A stretch of 64,000 nt of DNA from the NCBI GenBank assembly GCA_030544235.1, contig CM060463.1, positions 10,453,690-10,517,689 of the forward strand, in the 5' to 3' direction. Made by a program: the position numbers and the translations under genes. The DNA comes from Lepturacanthus savala. Lineage: Eukaryota; Chordata; Actinopteri; Scombriformes; Trichiuridae. Of this stretch, positions 13,801 through 27,088 are shown piece by piece (the stretch's first letter is position 1; every line of letters starts with the position of its first letter). The notes under the pieces were generated by a model. That model did not search any database and was not told where the DNA came from. It was given only the letters and a program-made list of their open reading frames with translations.

Positions 13801-16074
13801 CTGCAGCCACTTGCGTAATCATTCTTTGCATCTTTGTCTCTCTGGGTACTGAGGTTTTACGAACGTGTTTGCATGTGTGTGAGAGACTGTGGCTCGAGTT
13901 CATCCTTCCTTGAAGTTAAAAAGTGTAACGATAGTGTCTTTAACTTTCAGAAATGCACATTTTTTCCTGCTTTCAGCACCTTTCTCACTTCTCTCTCTCT
14001 CTTTTGTTAATATTAGTTACTATTGGGTCAGTGACACTCATGGGATCATGTATCTAGAGCAACCCCAATCTTCCTACTTTCTGTTCTGCCTACTTTCTGA
14101 CTGACGTGCGATCATTTTGTCTTTCTATTTTCAAATGTAATGTTAGTCCTGATCCCCGCATCCTTGAAAAACTTTCTTCTCGCTTTCCTTCTATGTTCCT
14201 TGACATCAGATCAACCTGTTTCGAATTATGGAAGGACCTGTGCTGGCTGATAAATTAAAGCCACATGCTTCTTCTTTTCTTCGCTGTAAGCTCTCACGTC
14301 TGGCCTGCTCTGGTTAATTCTTGGCCATTAATATTGCAGATGTTGAAAAAGAAATAGGCCAAAATGTTTTGTGCTGTTTCTTTGCCTTGAAATATTAATG
14401 CCATCTTTCCTGGTCACGGTTCACCATTGTCTGACTCGGTTGTTTTGGCTTTGTGGAACTCTTTGGTATAACTAATTAACTTACTGTATCAGAGCCGGGT
14501 TGTGTTACACAGCAGTCTGGCATTGGCTGGGAAGTAAGATGCCTGGAAAAAGCAAAGGCTGATCATTATTTGCAGTACCGGTGGTTGACTTTATTTGGCC
14601 AAATTACATGTGCAGCACTGTTAAATATGAATTAACAATAGCCTATCAATGTAGTCTATACGCATTAATATGACCTCAAATTAAAGGGCAATTTTGGGCA
14701 AATCAGTGTATTGAGAATGAAAGTTTGTAGTATTACCAATTCTGATTTTGCATGATTCATGGCTAGACAACAGTATTCTATTGGCTTTAGTATAGGCACC
14801 TCAGGCTGACAGGTTCTGAAACCACCTCAAATTACAATAGATAAGGATTTGGAGACTTACTCCATGACTTCCTGGCTCCTAGCTTGCAGCAACATGTGGA
14901 ATGGGGACTTTTCGACTGCATGTTTCTCTAACCACTCAGTCACCTCCCAGACATTTTCCAACCGATAACATCGTTACACCATCAAAAAAGGCAAATGCTT
15001 GGTGTTTGACAAACTTATTCCAAATTTAAGTTCCATGAATTCCTTTAAAACTAAGCTTTAAGTGACTCCAGCATCTTGTGACAAGTGAAGTGCATTCATT
15101 ACTGGCATGCAAATCATTACTGGCACTCGGATATCACTACTGCAAGGTGTGGGAAAAAACTAACTGCAGCATAAGAGAGGACATCTGGATGATACATATC
15201 ATGCTACTTTGTCAGTAACTCATCCTATTTGTCTTGTTGTCACTCGAATGCTTTGACTTTCTATTCATTTTCTATAAATACTGCACACAGGAACACTCAC
15301 AGTGCACACCACTAATTTAGCCATGCAAATTATTATTTTTTTTATTTGTTTGCATTATCATTTTTTCTTTCTAAACATAAACACCTGTCACATAAATGGT
15401 GTATGTATGGTGGTTCACGTTTATGGTTTTGAGTCATTAGCATGCCTGAGTCAGTCCAAAAAACATCTGTGATCTACCATGATGTTCTGCTGCTCCCTGC
15501 TGGATGGAAGAGATATGATTCTATACAACATTTGCAAATAGCAGTAACAGCAGAGACACAGGGGTACAGTATGTACTAATATGAAAATAATCCCAGTATT
15601 TATCACCAACAGGAAATAAACACACCATGACCACCTCCACAAACTAGTCCAATTAAAAACAAAAACCCTGCAATAAACACTGCATTGATGAAGCTCATAA
15701 TTGTAGCTCTAGTTATAAACATGCAAGAACTGATCGAATTTCATAGCTAGTTTGAGTAAACTGTTTTGTGGTACTGTGTTGCATTATATTTTACGATGCT
15801 TAGATAATTCTATCAACCTTTTCACAAGTACATAGAAGCTTTGGGTAGAAACAGACGATACAATCAAAATTCAGTGTACACATGAAGCTTGTAGTGTCAA
15901 CAAAATAAAAGCATAGCGCTGCAAAAAAAGGTCCTATGCAAAGACAAGCTACTAAATCATAAAACAGGTGTTCATGTTATTTTGTCAACTTGGTTTGTCT
16001 TGAATGACGCACGAAGATGATTCTTATTTAAAGAAAAGCAGCATAGTGCATGTTGTCCAGATGTACACATTGTG
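10852..16074. other. Spacer left of the fgd5 3' end
   Basis: AT-rich, with T-rich tracts near 12370, 12885 and 13640. No coding exon recognised. The stretch 13800-14600 is free of obvious repeats and could hold non-coding regulatory sequence. Confidence 0.45.
11480..11540 (+). repeat. CA/CG compound repeat
   Basis: Alternating ACACGCGCGCGCACACACTC units, two near-copies in tandem. Alternating purine-pyrimidine with CG runs is a Z-DNA-prone type. Confidence 0.8.
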
Positions 16075-16091
16075 TAAAATCTTTAAGGAAT

Positions 16092-16097
16092 TTTATT
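16092..16097 (-). terminator. Poly(A) signal AATAAA, candidate fgd5 mRNA end
   Basis: The plus strand reads tttatt, giving AATAAA on the minus strand. It is the first canonical signal I find downstream of the fgd5 stop, about 1.7 kb away. Confidence 0.45.
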
Positions 16098-16316
16098 TTT
16101 TTTTTATATGTATCTATATACATAAACATTTACATTTACAATGCACTATATGCAAGAGGTACAATCCATAATAACACTATAGCCAATAAGAAACCAATAA
16201 GAAACAGGTAGAAAAGGCTAGACAGTGCTTGTTGGACAGAGATGTGCTTTGGGAATAATCCAGTTTGATGGCATGAAGAAAAAAAATTTAGTACAGCCGC
16301 ATTCTGAATGGAGCTG

Positions 16317-16360
16317 ATAATAATAATAATAATAACAATAATATTAATAATAATAACAAC
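16317..16360 (+). repeat. AAT microsatellite
   Basis: (TAA/AAT)n, slightly interrupted. It lies in the inferred fgd5 3' UTR, where it would be transcribed as an ATT repeat. Confidence 0.85.
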
Positions 16361-17807
16361 AGAAAGTTTGGATGTTTGATTCTGTTAAAGGATACAAAAC
16401 AGTGAAACTCCAGTGTGATGAGTTTCCATGAGCGGCTCAGATGACTCTAACACTGAAAGGTTATAGGTAGTTTAACAGTTTTTATCAGCAGTTTCCATCA
16501 AATCAGTGTACTTAAAGTGTGATTTTATCCAGCAGTGTATATACAGCATTAAAAAGGCATTAATAGAAATGGCACAACAGTATATTCTTATGTTACTGGA
16601 CTGTAACTGAAGTGTTCAAAAATACTAGAAGGTTAAAGCATATACTGTAAAGAGTAGATAAAAGGCAAATGTTACTATGGTCTCTTCTGGAGAAATGACA
16701 GTAGTACAGTACTGTGATAAACAAACAAGGAGTACAATTTCATTTCAGGCACATTCATCATCAATTGCAAATTGCACTCCGTTCAACTGGAAGAAATAAA
16801 TTGGCACTTTAGAAACGTGTAACGCATTTTGAAAAGATTTCAAAACCTACAGATTCAAATACAAAGTACTTTTAAAAGTGTTCATCGCTATAGAAATACT
16901 GTCGAGTGGTTGGCATGCTGAGGGTCATTCCGTAGCTTTGTAACACCGTGTAAAACTCAGGGACTATAATGTACACACGCACTGTGATCGTTAAAATGGC
17001 CGCTCACTCAGAACATCATGGACACCATTTCTATACAAATAATTCATATAATTCACTTCAATATCTGCAGTGTATACCTCACAATATATATTCAGAATAC
17101 CAAACATCTCTTAGATATTCTAAAATGTTGAAATATCTTCTTTTTTTACTAGCTGCTAATACTACTATGAAGCAAAGTTTGTTTTGGATATTTTTGCAAT
17201 GTGATGTCATATCCATCACAGGACACAGGTTGTATGTGAATCGTGATCATGAAGAATGTGATGTTGTCCTACAGGGGGAAAAAAAGACTTGTATAACAAT
17301 CCAGTGGAAACTCAGGTAAAACTGTAATACAGCAGAGTTGGAAAAGTTGCAGATTTGGACAGCAAACCTTTGTGGGATGGTCCACGTGAAAAGGTGAAAC
17401 AGACGGTATAACGGTTCTTTCTGAATCTCCTACATGATGCATTTGATGTATCCAGGCTGGTCTTGAAGCGAAGGCTCCTGTGAATTTTGCTGGATCAGCG
17501 CATTGTGAACCAAAAAGGTTTTCTGGTGTTAGAATATTATATTCCAACAAGAGGTTTTCACTTCTCTTCGCATACAGTAGCCGCATCCTTTAGACTCCCT
17601 CCACTTTCACCTCTCTACCATTGGGTGGCAGGCTTGCCTAAGATTCCTCTGGTGATTATATTCGCACACGATATTCCACAACAGGCCAGACGTGACATAT
17701 CCTGAGAGATGGTGTGAGTTTAGATGCAGCAGGTAGCTATGTTGTTCTCTGTAGAGGAGTTCTAGCGTTCATCAAGAGCAGAGCGTGTTCGTTTAACTGA
17801 GCAGGTG

Positions 17808-17844
17808 CTATAAAACAGTAGCCTCCTCCATGGCATTGACCCAT
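17808..17844 (-). CDS. fgd5: fgd5 exon 21 (C-terminus and stop)
   Basis: 37 coding nt: WVNAMEEATVL then TAG. Acceptor GTGTTTCAG. It matches the human C-terminus RWIEAMEDASVL, so the protein ends at the family's usual point, in the last PH helix with its invariant Trp. Confidence 0.93.
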
Positions 17845-20800
17845 CTGAAACACACGGAAAGAGAACATTAGATTTTTAACACAATGAAACATTAGAAAAC
17901 ACATCGAGTGGTCAAGTCACTGTTGATTTCCCTTTGGCAGGGAGTAGTACTCGTTACAATATCTTCTGTTTAGGCTTAGGCTTGCGGATTGTATTTATTT
18001 TACTGGACAGCTTGTATCACAAACTGGGGTTGAGTTTGAAGGACATGGGCATTTTCCAAGCAGGGAAGATGGTTGCAGTGTGTGGAACAAAGGATCATGT
18101 GTCTTTTAAGTGCATTTATACTATTTCTTGTTATACTACTCTTTCTTTAACACATCTGGCAACTTTAGGAAAATGGGTTGCCCATTAAACTGGTCAAACA
18201 GCATTAAAATAATAAAATCCAACTCCATTACAGAGCACTTTAACTGCTGCTTTAAGATAACGTTCAGAGAATGGAATAAAATTGTAATTAATTACACTAC
18301 AGTAATTTCATTCAAAAAAATAATCAGACAAATAAACCAAAAATGAATAATAGCAACACTTATGGAGGCACTCTTGCTACAGCTCACATATGGGAGTGAA
18401 CTATTAGGATCCAGTGCTGAATAACATGCAGGAATCCCCCTGACACAGCGTACCCCCGCCCTGCTGCTGTCACACATACCATAGATGCCAACCAGGGGCC
18501 CTTACAGCTCCCTGGTGGTCTAGTGGTTAGGATTCGGCGCTCTCACCGCCGCGGCCCGGGTTCGATTCCCGGTCAGGGAATGAGCTTTTAGCAGGTAGTT
18601 CAGCTTCACTATAGAAATGTAAGTCCTATCTCACAACTTGAGGACTGTGTGAGTGCTACTGGTGCTGACCTGCGTGCGGTGTGTGGATCGTCTGCCCTGA
18701 AGGTATAGTAGAGGGTCTTCTTGTGGTACAGATGGAACACGTTGCTGCTCTCCTCTCCCTCAGGCCTCTCAGTTAGCTTCACCGTGAAGCCTTGCAGAGG
18801 TAGACTCTCTGAGGCCACTTTATCCTGCAGAAACCAGAGGGAAGATGTTGAGCATGGCTGTGTGAGTTGAAGAAAACTTAACTTGCTGTTAATGCAGCAA
18901 TATGTGAATGACAAATGTCTTCATGCTTCCAGAAGATCAAAGCGGTGCAACATTCAGATGTGCACTTGTAAAAAAGAAAGAGAGAGCACAGAGAGTCCCT
19001 TGATTAGTCGCAAAAAGTCTATGAACCTGGCCAGGAAGAAAGGTTAGTTCATTGCACACAATTTGGACCAGACTTGAAGAAGAAGGATAGACAAAGGTTG
19101 TGCCTCAGTGACTGAGTGAGCGTGAGAGTGTTTTGAGTGTTTTGGGGCTGGTGTGGGAGACTCTGTGCCCCCTCACCTCACGGGCTGTGAAGGTGTAGAG
19201 CACCTTGTCTTTGAGGAGGAACCAAAGCCGCTTCCACTTCCTCTTGCTTTTCTTCCGGCGCTGCAGGCTACCGCTAATGGTTGAGCCCTCCACGCCAAGC
19301 GACACCTGGGGAACCACAAACTACAAGATGACATCTTCCACTGTTCCTGCACAGTCTCAGCAAGAGCAAATCTCAAATCTCATCTCACTCAAGTCAAACA
19401 AGTATATAAGTGCACCCTACTGGCAGTTGCCGTGTATTACACCCTAATGTCGCCAGCTGATCAGCTGTCATAGATGTCTGACATTCCATACACAAGCTTG
19501 CCGCCCTTATTCACAGATCCCTGGTGGTCTAGTGGTTAGGATTCGGCGCTCTCACCGCCGCGGCCCGGGTTCGATTCCCGGTCAGGGAACATTCTTTACT
19601 TGCATTTAAGGTGTATGATGTACAATGCATTAGATTCACAGAATGTGCTGTAAATGAGCATCTTTTCTTCAGGCTAATAACTAGACTTTAATATAATGCC
19701 TTGCTGAATCATATCTGCAAATGAAGGATTTGTTACCTGGTTGAGAGAGGAGGTGCTCTTCCTGCTCTTCCACAGACTTGGAGGCTGCAGGCTTTGGAAG
19801 ACAGCAGAGAGGGGGCGACTGGCCCGGTGAGTCCGGGGACTGGAATTACCACACGCCCCCGATACACTGCCACCTATATGGACCCACAAACACACAGTTA
19901 AACTCTTGGCTTTTCTGCTCTATCCCCTTCCCCTTATTCAAACATGCCTACACATACAGAAAGCTGAGATTCACCTCTTTTCCTGAGCTCGGTGTAGCAG
20001 TGGTCACACACTTTAGCCATCCTGTCTTTGAGGTACTTTAGTGGGTATCTGTTCCTGGAACAAGCCCGACACACCACCTGCTCAGAGAGACAGAATACAA
20101 AGATAGTTTAGAAAAAGTGCATCCATGCATTTTCAGTGCGGTGCATTTAATGTTCTCATACCTTCTCATGAAATACTCAGAATGGCAGAATGTTTAAAAT
20201 CTCTCCATTGAAACAAGTCACGTCTATTTACATCAACTTTAAAGGGTAACATGTCCCTGTTTGACAACAGACATTTGAACTATTCAATAATCTATAAAGA
20301 TCAAATGATGATCTCAGATGATGAGGTTAGCTAAACAGATTATACTCTATTTCTATTAGAATGTCTTTAATCCAGGTCAATAGTGTCTAAAACTTGTCCA
20401 CATCTTATGCAAAAAAAAGAAAACTGCACTAAGCAGTGATCACGAACAAGTCATAGGTTCTGACCTTGCCACAGGCGTTGCAATGGTGTCTTCTGAGCGT
20501 GAGGCTGAAGTCAGACGTACAGTTCATGCACATCATGACATGAGACACTGGGACCAGTACGGGAGCTGCCTCACCCAGGGCCATCCACAGCTTCTCACGG
20601 GCCTGTCGGGACAAAGTCGAGATAAGTTTTTGTGTTTAAAAAAAAATACACCTTAACATTATTTTTAGCTTCAATCATGCTGTTGCTGGTGTTTGCAGTA
20701 ATCAGGGTCAGACTATGTACAGCAACTTATTTTTCTTACCTCACTACAGGGGCCACCAAATGTGCAGAGTCCTGCAGCATGGTCCGCTATGGCCCGACTC

Positions 20801-23800
20801 AGCGTGTGGAACCAGTCCTCCCTCTCCCCAACCGAACTGAGAAAAGGCAAGAGGCAAGAAAAATCACGCCCAAAGCACCTGGAATCATTCTCAGCAACTT
20901 CTAAACAAGTATATATTTGAGGCATTTTGGCCGTCAGGAGCTCACCTGGCAGAGAGTGTGATGGTGATGTCGGACACCTCAATCCTAAGGCAGTTCTGCA
21001 CGTTGTCTAGGACGGGTTTGCTCACCTGATTGTGCGTGTGAGGGGCGAAAATACATCACAGGTCAGTCAACAAATCATGTACAAAAAAAAAGTGGAAATG
21101 AGGTGAAAGAAAAAGTCAATCTACCTTCATCCCAGATAGAGATAAAGTGTTCTTAAGCCTGTATTTCCCATCTTGCTGAGGGTAGGTGTACAGCATTATA
21201 TCATTCATCTGATGGAGAACACAAAGAATAATACAGTAAGCAAATGACAATATGAAATAAATAATTTTAATAAAAATAGTTATGGGTTACCAAGGGTGAG
21301 TGACCTATTCAAAATGTCATACCTCCTGATCACCACATGGTGGTGGTGTTACCCTGAGACAAATACCTTCAATTACATCACAAACCTTTTTGTTTATCCT
21401 TTCTTTCTGCAAAGCACCTTTTTGGGCTGTAACGATTTGAATTGTGTCTCCTTTCACGTAGCTCACGGATGTCTGTGTAAGCCCTCGGAGCAGAATTCCC
21501 ATGTATGCACATAGCAACCCAAAGGCATTAAAAGTGTTTATTTGCTCGTCGGACCAAAAGTATTGTGATCCCTTGAACACGCCGAAAATCCATTGTGTTA
21601 TGAGAGGTATTTCATTTCTTCCCAGACAAAAGAGATGACATCACTGGTCACACCTAATGTGTGCTCTAAACATCCGCTGGGGCCGTAAAAGCAGCATCCA
21701 GGAATTCTCCACCCTGCTCCGGGCTCCTGGCCTCCCCCTCGCCCTCTCGGCCTTCTCAGGCTACGCTGAGAACCAGGACTGGGTGGAACCAGGCCACCTT
21801 CACCACAACAAGAACAACACAAAACAGCCTCAGTTACGGGTTCACTGGCCGACCGGCCGAAGACAAAACAGCGCATGATAGCCAAGCCTGAGCCCCGCCT
21901 GCAACCTCTGGGCTGCAGCCACCGCAATTTGTCCACTCCGCCCTGAGCCGCTCATTTACTCAAAGGTTTTCTACCACAGAAACCGACCGAGTGCCAGCAG
22001 ACCTTACAAATGACTTTTCCAGATGGGACATTTTACTTTTTTCACGAGCACATTCTGATTTCATCCACTAACCCTTCACCTCCCTCACCTGCCTTCACTC
22101 AGTCTCTCCTTCCTCCGGCAGCTTTCTGGATCTCCATCCTTCTAATCCCTTCAACTCGCACATGCTGCTTTTCGAGGCCCAAGCTTGTGAAAGTGGTTGC
22201 CATTCTGTCTGTCGCCGGGGTTGAGTGATGGCTTTCATCTTTGCTTGCTGTTTGGATTCGCTTTCCTTAAAAGCCCATTAATAACATCTGACCCACTGAA
22301 GCTGTCCAGTGTCCACTTCAAGGGAGCGAACGGCTATATAACCTTAATAGCTTAGAAGTATCAACCACCACTAGCATGTTTCAGCTATTGTTCAGTTACA
22401 GTCCTGCTTAGAGGGTCTGGCAGGATGATGGAGTATAAAAAAACAACAAAAAAAAAACATCTTCGCGTTGTACTCCATTTGGATCAACCACTATAAGGCA
22501 CGCCGTAAATGATGCTCCCGCGGATATGTAGCCTAAGCATAATTCATAACATGAGACAGCACATGAAACAATGGAGCGGCCTTCTCTATTTCACGTTATG
22601 TGTTTGTCTAACACCCCCCCACACCCCTTCAAGCTCCTCCGCCTCCTCCTCTCCGCATTCTACAGGCTGTCTGGCCTTCACTTTGCTGTCAGTCCCCTCC
22701 CAATACACAGGAAGCCGGCATCCAGTGACCCACACCAAACATCCTGTAAGGAAGCGGGGCCCTGGAAAACAAGTCCTGAGAGGGGAGAAGAGGAGAGGAG
22801 AAGAGCGGAGAGGGAGGCCCTTGCTGGACGGGTGTGGTGCCTAGCGGAGGTCTTACAGCCTTGGCCTCATGCTCCCCTCCGCCCCCACCCTCCCGACCTC
22901 ACCTACCTCCCAGACTGACCTCCGCCCAACATTCCCCCATATTATTATTATTATTTTTTTTTTTGCAGATCATGCTCGCTTTGTTTTGAACGCCAATTCG
23001 ATAACAAAGCAGTTGCCTTCTCTACTTTCTCCGTGTAAAATCACAGATATAACAGAGATTACACAAACTTATGTTGTGCAATAAAATATTGTTCAAAGAC
23101 AAAGGACTTCATTTAAAACTGTGGTGGATATAGCAAACTCAACAGGCTAAATTATGAGGAAATTTGTGTAAAATGATAGTGTTATTTGTGTTAAAACAAG
23201 TTTTTTACATCATAGAATGTCTGACAGTATGAAATAAGATATGATATGATAAGTGTCATATTTTTCTTTCTCAGAAAGCAAACGATCAGCACCACACTAT
23301 CACTGAGCTGCAGCTAGCAGGTGGTTAGCTTAGCATCAAGACTGGGAAAACAGGGAAATAGAATAGCTCTGCCTTAACGTAACAAAATCTGCCTTCCAGC
23401 ACCTCTGAAGCTCCCTAATTAACACGTTATATTCAGTTTGTGTAATCCATCCTCTTGAGGTTGCCTAGCAACCAGCGGAGACTACAAGAAGTTACTGCGC
23501 CCAGTCAATATTCCAGCATTTAAAACCTCTGGAAAACCACAAATTGCCTTTTTTTTTTTACATAAATGTACACACCTATGAGATATAAGGTGGTAATTAG
23601 TGAACTTTGGACAGACCTGGCTAGCTGTTTCCACTGGTTCATGCTGGCTGTAATTTCTGTTTAAATTATGTAAAATATCCTCAATTAACTCCTGGCAAGA
23701 AAGTGAATAAGCATATTTATCAAAATCATAACCTTTTATTTCAATACTGCTTAGAGGTACGTGACCACACCATGGTCCCCATCTGTTTTTTTGGGATTTT

Positions 23801-26773
23801 TGCTTTTAGATATTAAAGAAAGTGTATGAAACCCATAACAAAAATGTCATTGTGTTACTTATGGATGGATTTATAAATAAAATAAATAATTCCCATTTTT
23901 GCTGGGGACCCCCTGGTACCACTTCAAGGACCCTTGGGGGTCCCTGGACCCCACTTCTGGAACCACTGTTTCAAAGTATTTCACTGTGTTTTTAATACGT
24001 CTGATGCTATAAAATGACTGTAGTACGGAAATAGGATTATTACCAGGAAGAGGTGTCTGGGCTGCCGGCTTTTCCTCGAAACCTTCATAAGCGTGCCCTC
24101 TTTGACAAACATCTGCCGAAAGAATTTACAATGAAAGCATCACAAAAAAAAACACTTGAATCTGTCAAATTTTTGCTTTCAGTAAAACCCTGTGATCCCG
24201 TGAAGGTCAACTGGGGCCGCTCATTAATAAGGTATCATTGCGGAATAATGTGCTGATAATGGAACGTGACGTCGGCCAGGCGCTCACCCTGCCGTGCTTC
24301 AGGAGGTCCCTCTTGCCTTTCATGCTGTACTCGATGTGGACCAGACGCAGCAGATTCTCCTGAGGAGGTGGAGGAGGGAGAGCAAAGAGATGGAGGGTGA
24401 TTATCCAGTGAAGGATGAAGGAGGAGGCAGAGAAAGAAACCGTCCTTGTTTGTTTGCCGAATAAAAGGGAGGGAGACGGAAAGGGATGTGATACTGAAAA
24501 CTGAATAGGGGGGTACGGCGATAGAGGGGGGGTCTGTGTTTCCACTGTCTGTCAGCCTGCATGTGTGAGTGTGTGTGTCTGTGTGTGTTAAAGAGAAAAA
24601 AAGAGAGTGTGATGAACAGAGGAGGCGAGCCAAAGTGAGGCACAGGGGATCTTGACATTCGGCAGCAAGAGAGACAGTGGGGGGAGGGCTTGTGGAATAT
24701 CTTCATGAACTGCTCATGTTTGAGGGGGGGAAGAGTAACTCATGTACACCACCCTCACTAACACTGCTCCTTTTGTAACGATACACCTGGGACTTTCTGA
24801 TGTCATCAACTCGCCCCTCGCCTTGATCAACAAGCTGCAGAGGCTGCCGCCGGGGAGGGATAGACCTCTCCTTCACTCCAACTCGTCATTTAGAACAAGG
24901 ATTCATACGCAGCAAAACTTCAGCTGCCTAACTTCTTCACGCTCGACGTCTATCCGAAAATTGCTCTTTCAATGCCGAGCAGAGCATAAAGACGCGTCTC
25001 CATAATGGCAGCGCTGTGCTGTGACTGCGTCAAACTCAACAGGAGCTAAACACTGTGAATGTGGCAAACAGATGGTCTGTATCCAGACTGAACTCACCCC
25101 CTGTTTCAGATTGTCATTTGCCTGGTCCGCCACCTCGGACACGATCACCAAGGCAGCTGCAACACAAACAGAGAAAGAAAAGGGGGAGATTTAATGCGTA
25201 AGTGAGTTAAATAAAGGCACACTCATTGGCTGTATCTCAACAACTCGGCTGTATTGCATGCGAAGCAGCTGCGGTGTGTGTCTACTGTGGCTTTGACTAA
25301 GTGAAAAAAAAAAAAGCACCACTGCTGTGGTTGAATGAATATCACGGCGCTGTTTTGCAGGTTTACCTTGCGTGTCCTCGTATTCTTTAGAGTCAGGGGA
25401 GAGGTTGTTCAGGTAATCTGGAGGGGATGCAGAAAAAATAGCCAATAGTCAAAAAGTCAATGCTTACATAGAAAAACTGACATTTTTTTTAAAGCAGTTG
25501 GCCTGTTCTGTAGATGAGGATAATCCTCAGGTTCATGCTAATACTTCTATTTCCTCTTGAGTCGGTGAATGTTAAAGGATGAGTTCACAATTTTTCAAGA
25601 CTGATAAAATCAACGGTGAGGTGTCTAAATAAAAATTTAAATAGTTTTTTCTTGCCATAATCATTTCTTCCTACTGAACATTAGAAGATATCTTCATAAT
25701 GCACTTACAGAGCATGGAATGGAGGACAATACCCACGCATTATCAGGGGCAAATATATATATTTTAAAATTTAATTGAAATATGAAGCTTTAGCCATCCA
25801 GATGAGTCAAATCAAGTAGACATCTTTTTGTCATTGTACTTTTACCATAGCTTAACAGGGAAACACTGTCCGAGGAAAGAGGCAACTTTATACTACAGAG
25901 ACTGTAAATGTGGCACATGTCCACTTGATGTGACTTGATGTGAGTTACTGACATCCGTTTCCTGACTTTATGAAGCCACCCTATGCGTGCTACTATTACA
26001 ATACTGTTTGCCATTCAGCTTCATCCCATAATTGCTACATGTGGCCACAGTGGCTGTTGGGCAGGCAAAATTACAGGCTCACTTTGAAGATTATGTGCAT
26101 GCATGTGTGTGTGTGTGCTGTGCATTACCTGTGAGAAGCATGCGATATTGGAGGACTCGCACTATAACCTGCAGCAGCTGGTGTTTCAGTGGGACTTCAG
26201 CCTCCTCTGGGCTTCTTGTCTGCAAACACACAACCATAACACAACACAAGTTAGATTTTATTACATTTGTAAAAAATGACCTTGATATAATCTGAAATGG
26301 ACACATATAGCTAGCAGATTTGGATCTTGTATGAGAAGGATTATTGTTCAGTTATTTAATTGTTTAGCTTTATACTCCATTGACATGTGAACATTTCTGC
26401 TGAATGAAATTACAGTAGAATTAAGCTCTTATTCTTTGTTTTAACCCAATAAAAAAAACACTGGGTGTCCCTGCACCGCACGCAGAAAAACACCACTCTT
26501 TGTACTCTAACCTCTCTAATTTGATGCTGCAAATCAAGGTCAGAAGTGACCAAGGGAACACGCTCGGTCAGGCCGACCTTCAAACATCTTTCTGGCACAA
26601 AAAACGAGCCGAACAACGCCCATTCTTCTTCTCAGGGCAGTCATTTGCGGGTGAAAGGGGACAGAAATTGGCACAATCAAAGAGAGCGTTAGAAAATCAA
26701 TCAGGATCTAATTGTCTCTGACAGGTATTTATGCCCTTTGAGCGTGAGAGGAGCACACACACACACATACACA

Positions 26774-26837
<64 letters not shown>

Positions 26838-26931
26838 GTCTTTTCTAATCCAATGAAGAGAGGCACAGATAGCACCCTGCGGGAAACATCATCTTCATCT
26901 TATTTACACTGCACACACACGTGTACATGCG

Positions 26932-26990
<59 letters not shown>

Positions 26991-27037
26991 TGTGACATCC
27001 CATCTCATTCACTATCACATACAATATTGATGCACTC

Positions 27038-27088
<51 letters not shown>

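Larger units (their letters stand above)
16075..17807 (-). other. fgd5: fgd5 3' untranslated region (inferred)
   Basis: About 1.7 kb of AT-rich sequence without exons follows the TAG. The first clear minus-strand AATAAA after the stop is at 16092-16097, so cleavage is placed at about 16075. An AAT microsatellite (16317-16360) would be transcribed. The end is an inference, since no transcript data are available. Confidence 0.5.

Noticed and set aside
24235..24706. Minus-strand frames next to fgd5 exon 11
   Set aside because: They read from the exon into a purine/pyrimidine-rich intron; only the ENLLRLVHIEYS part is real.
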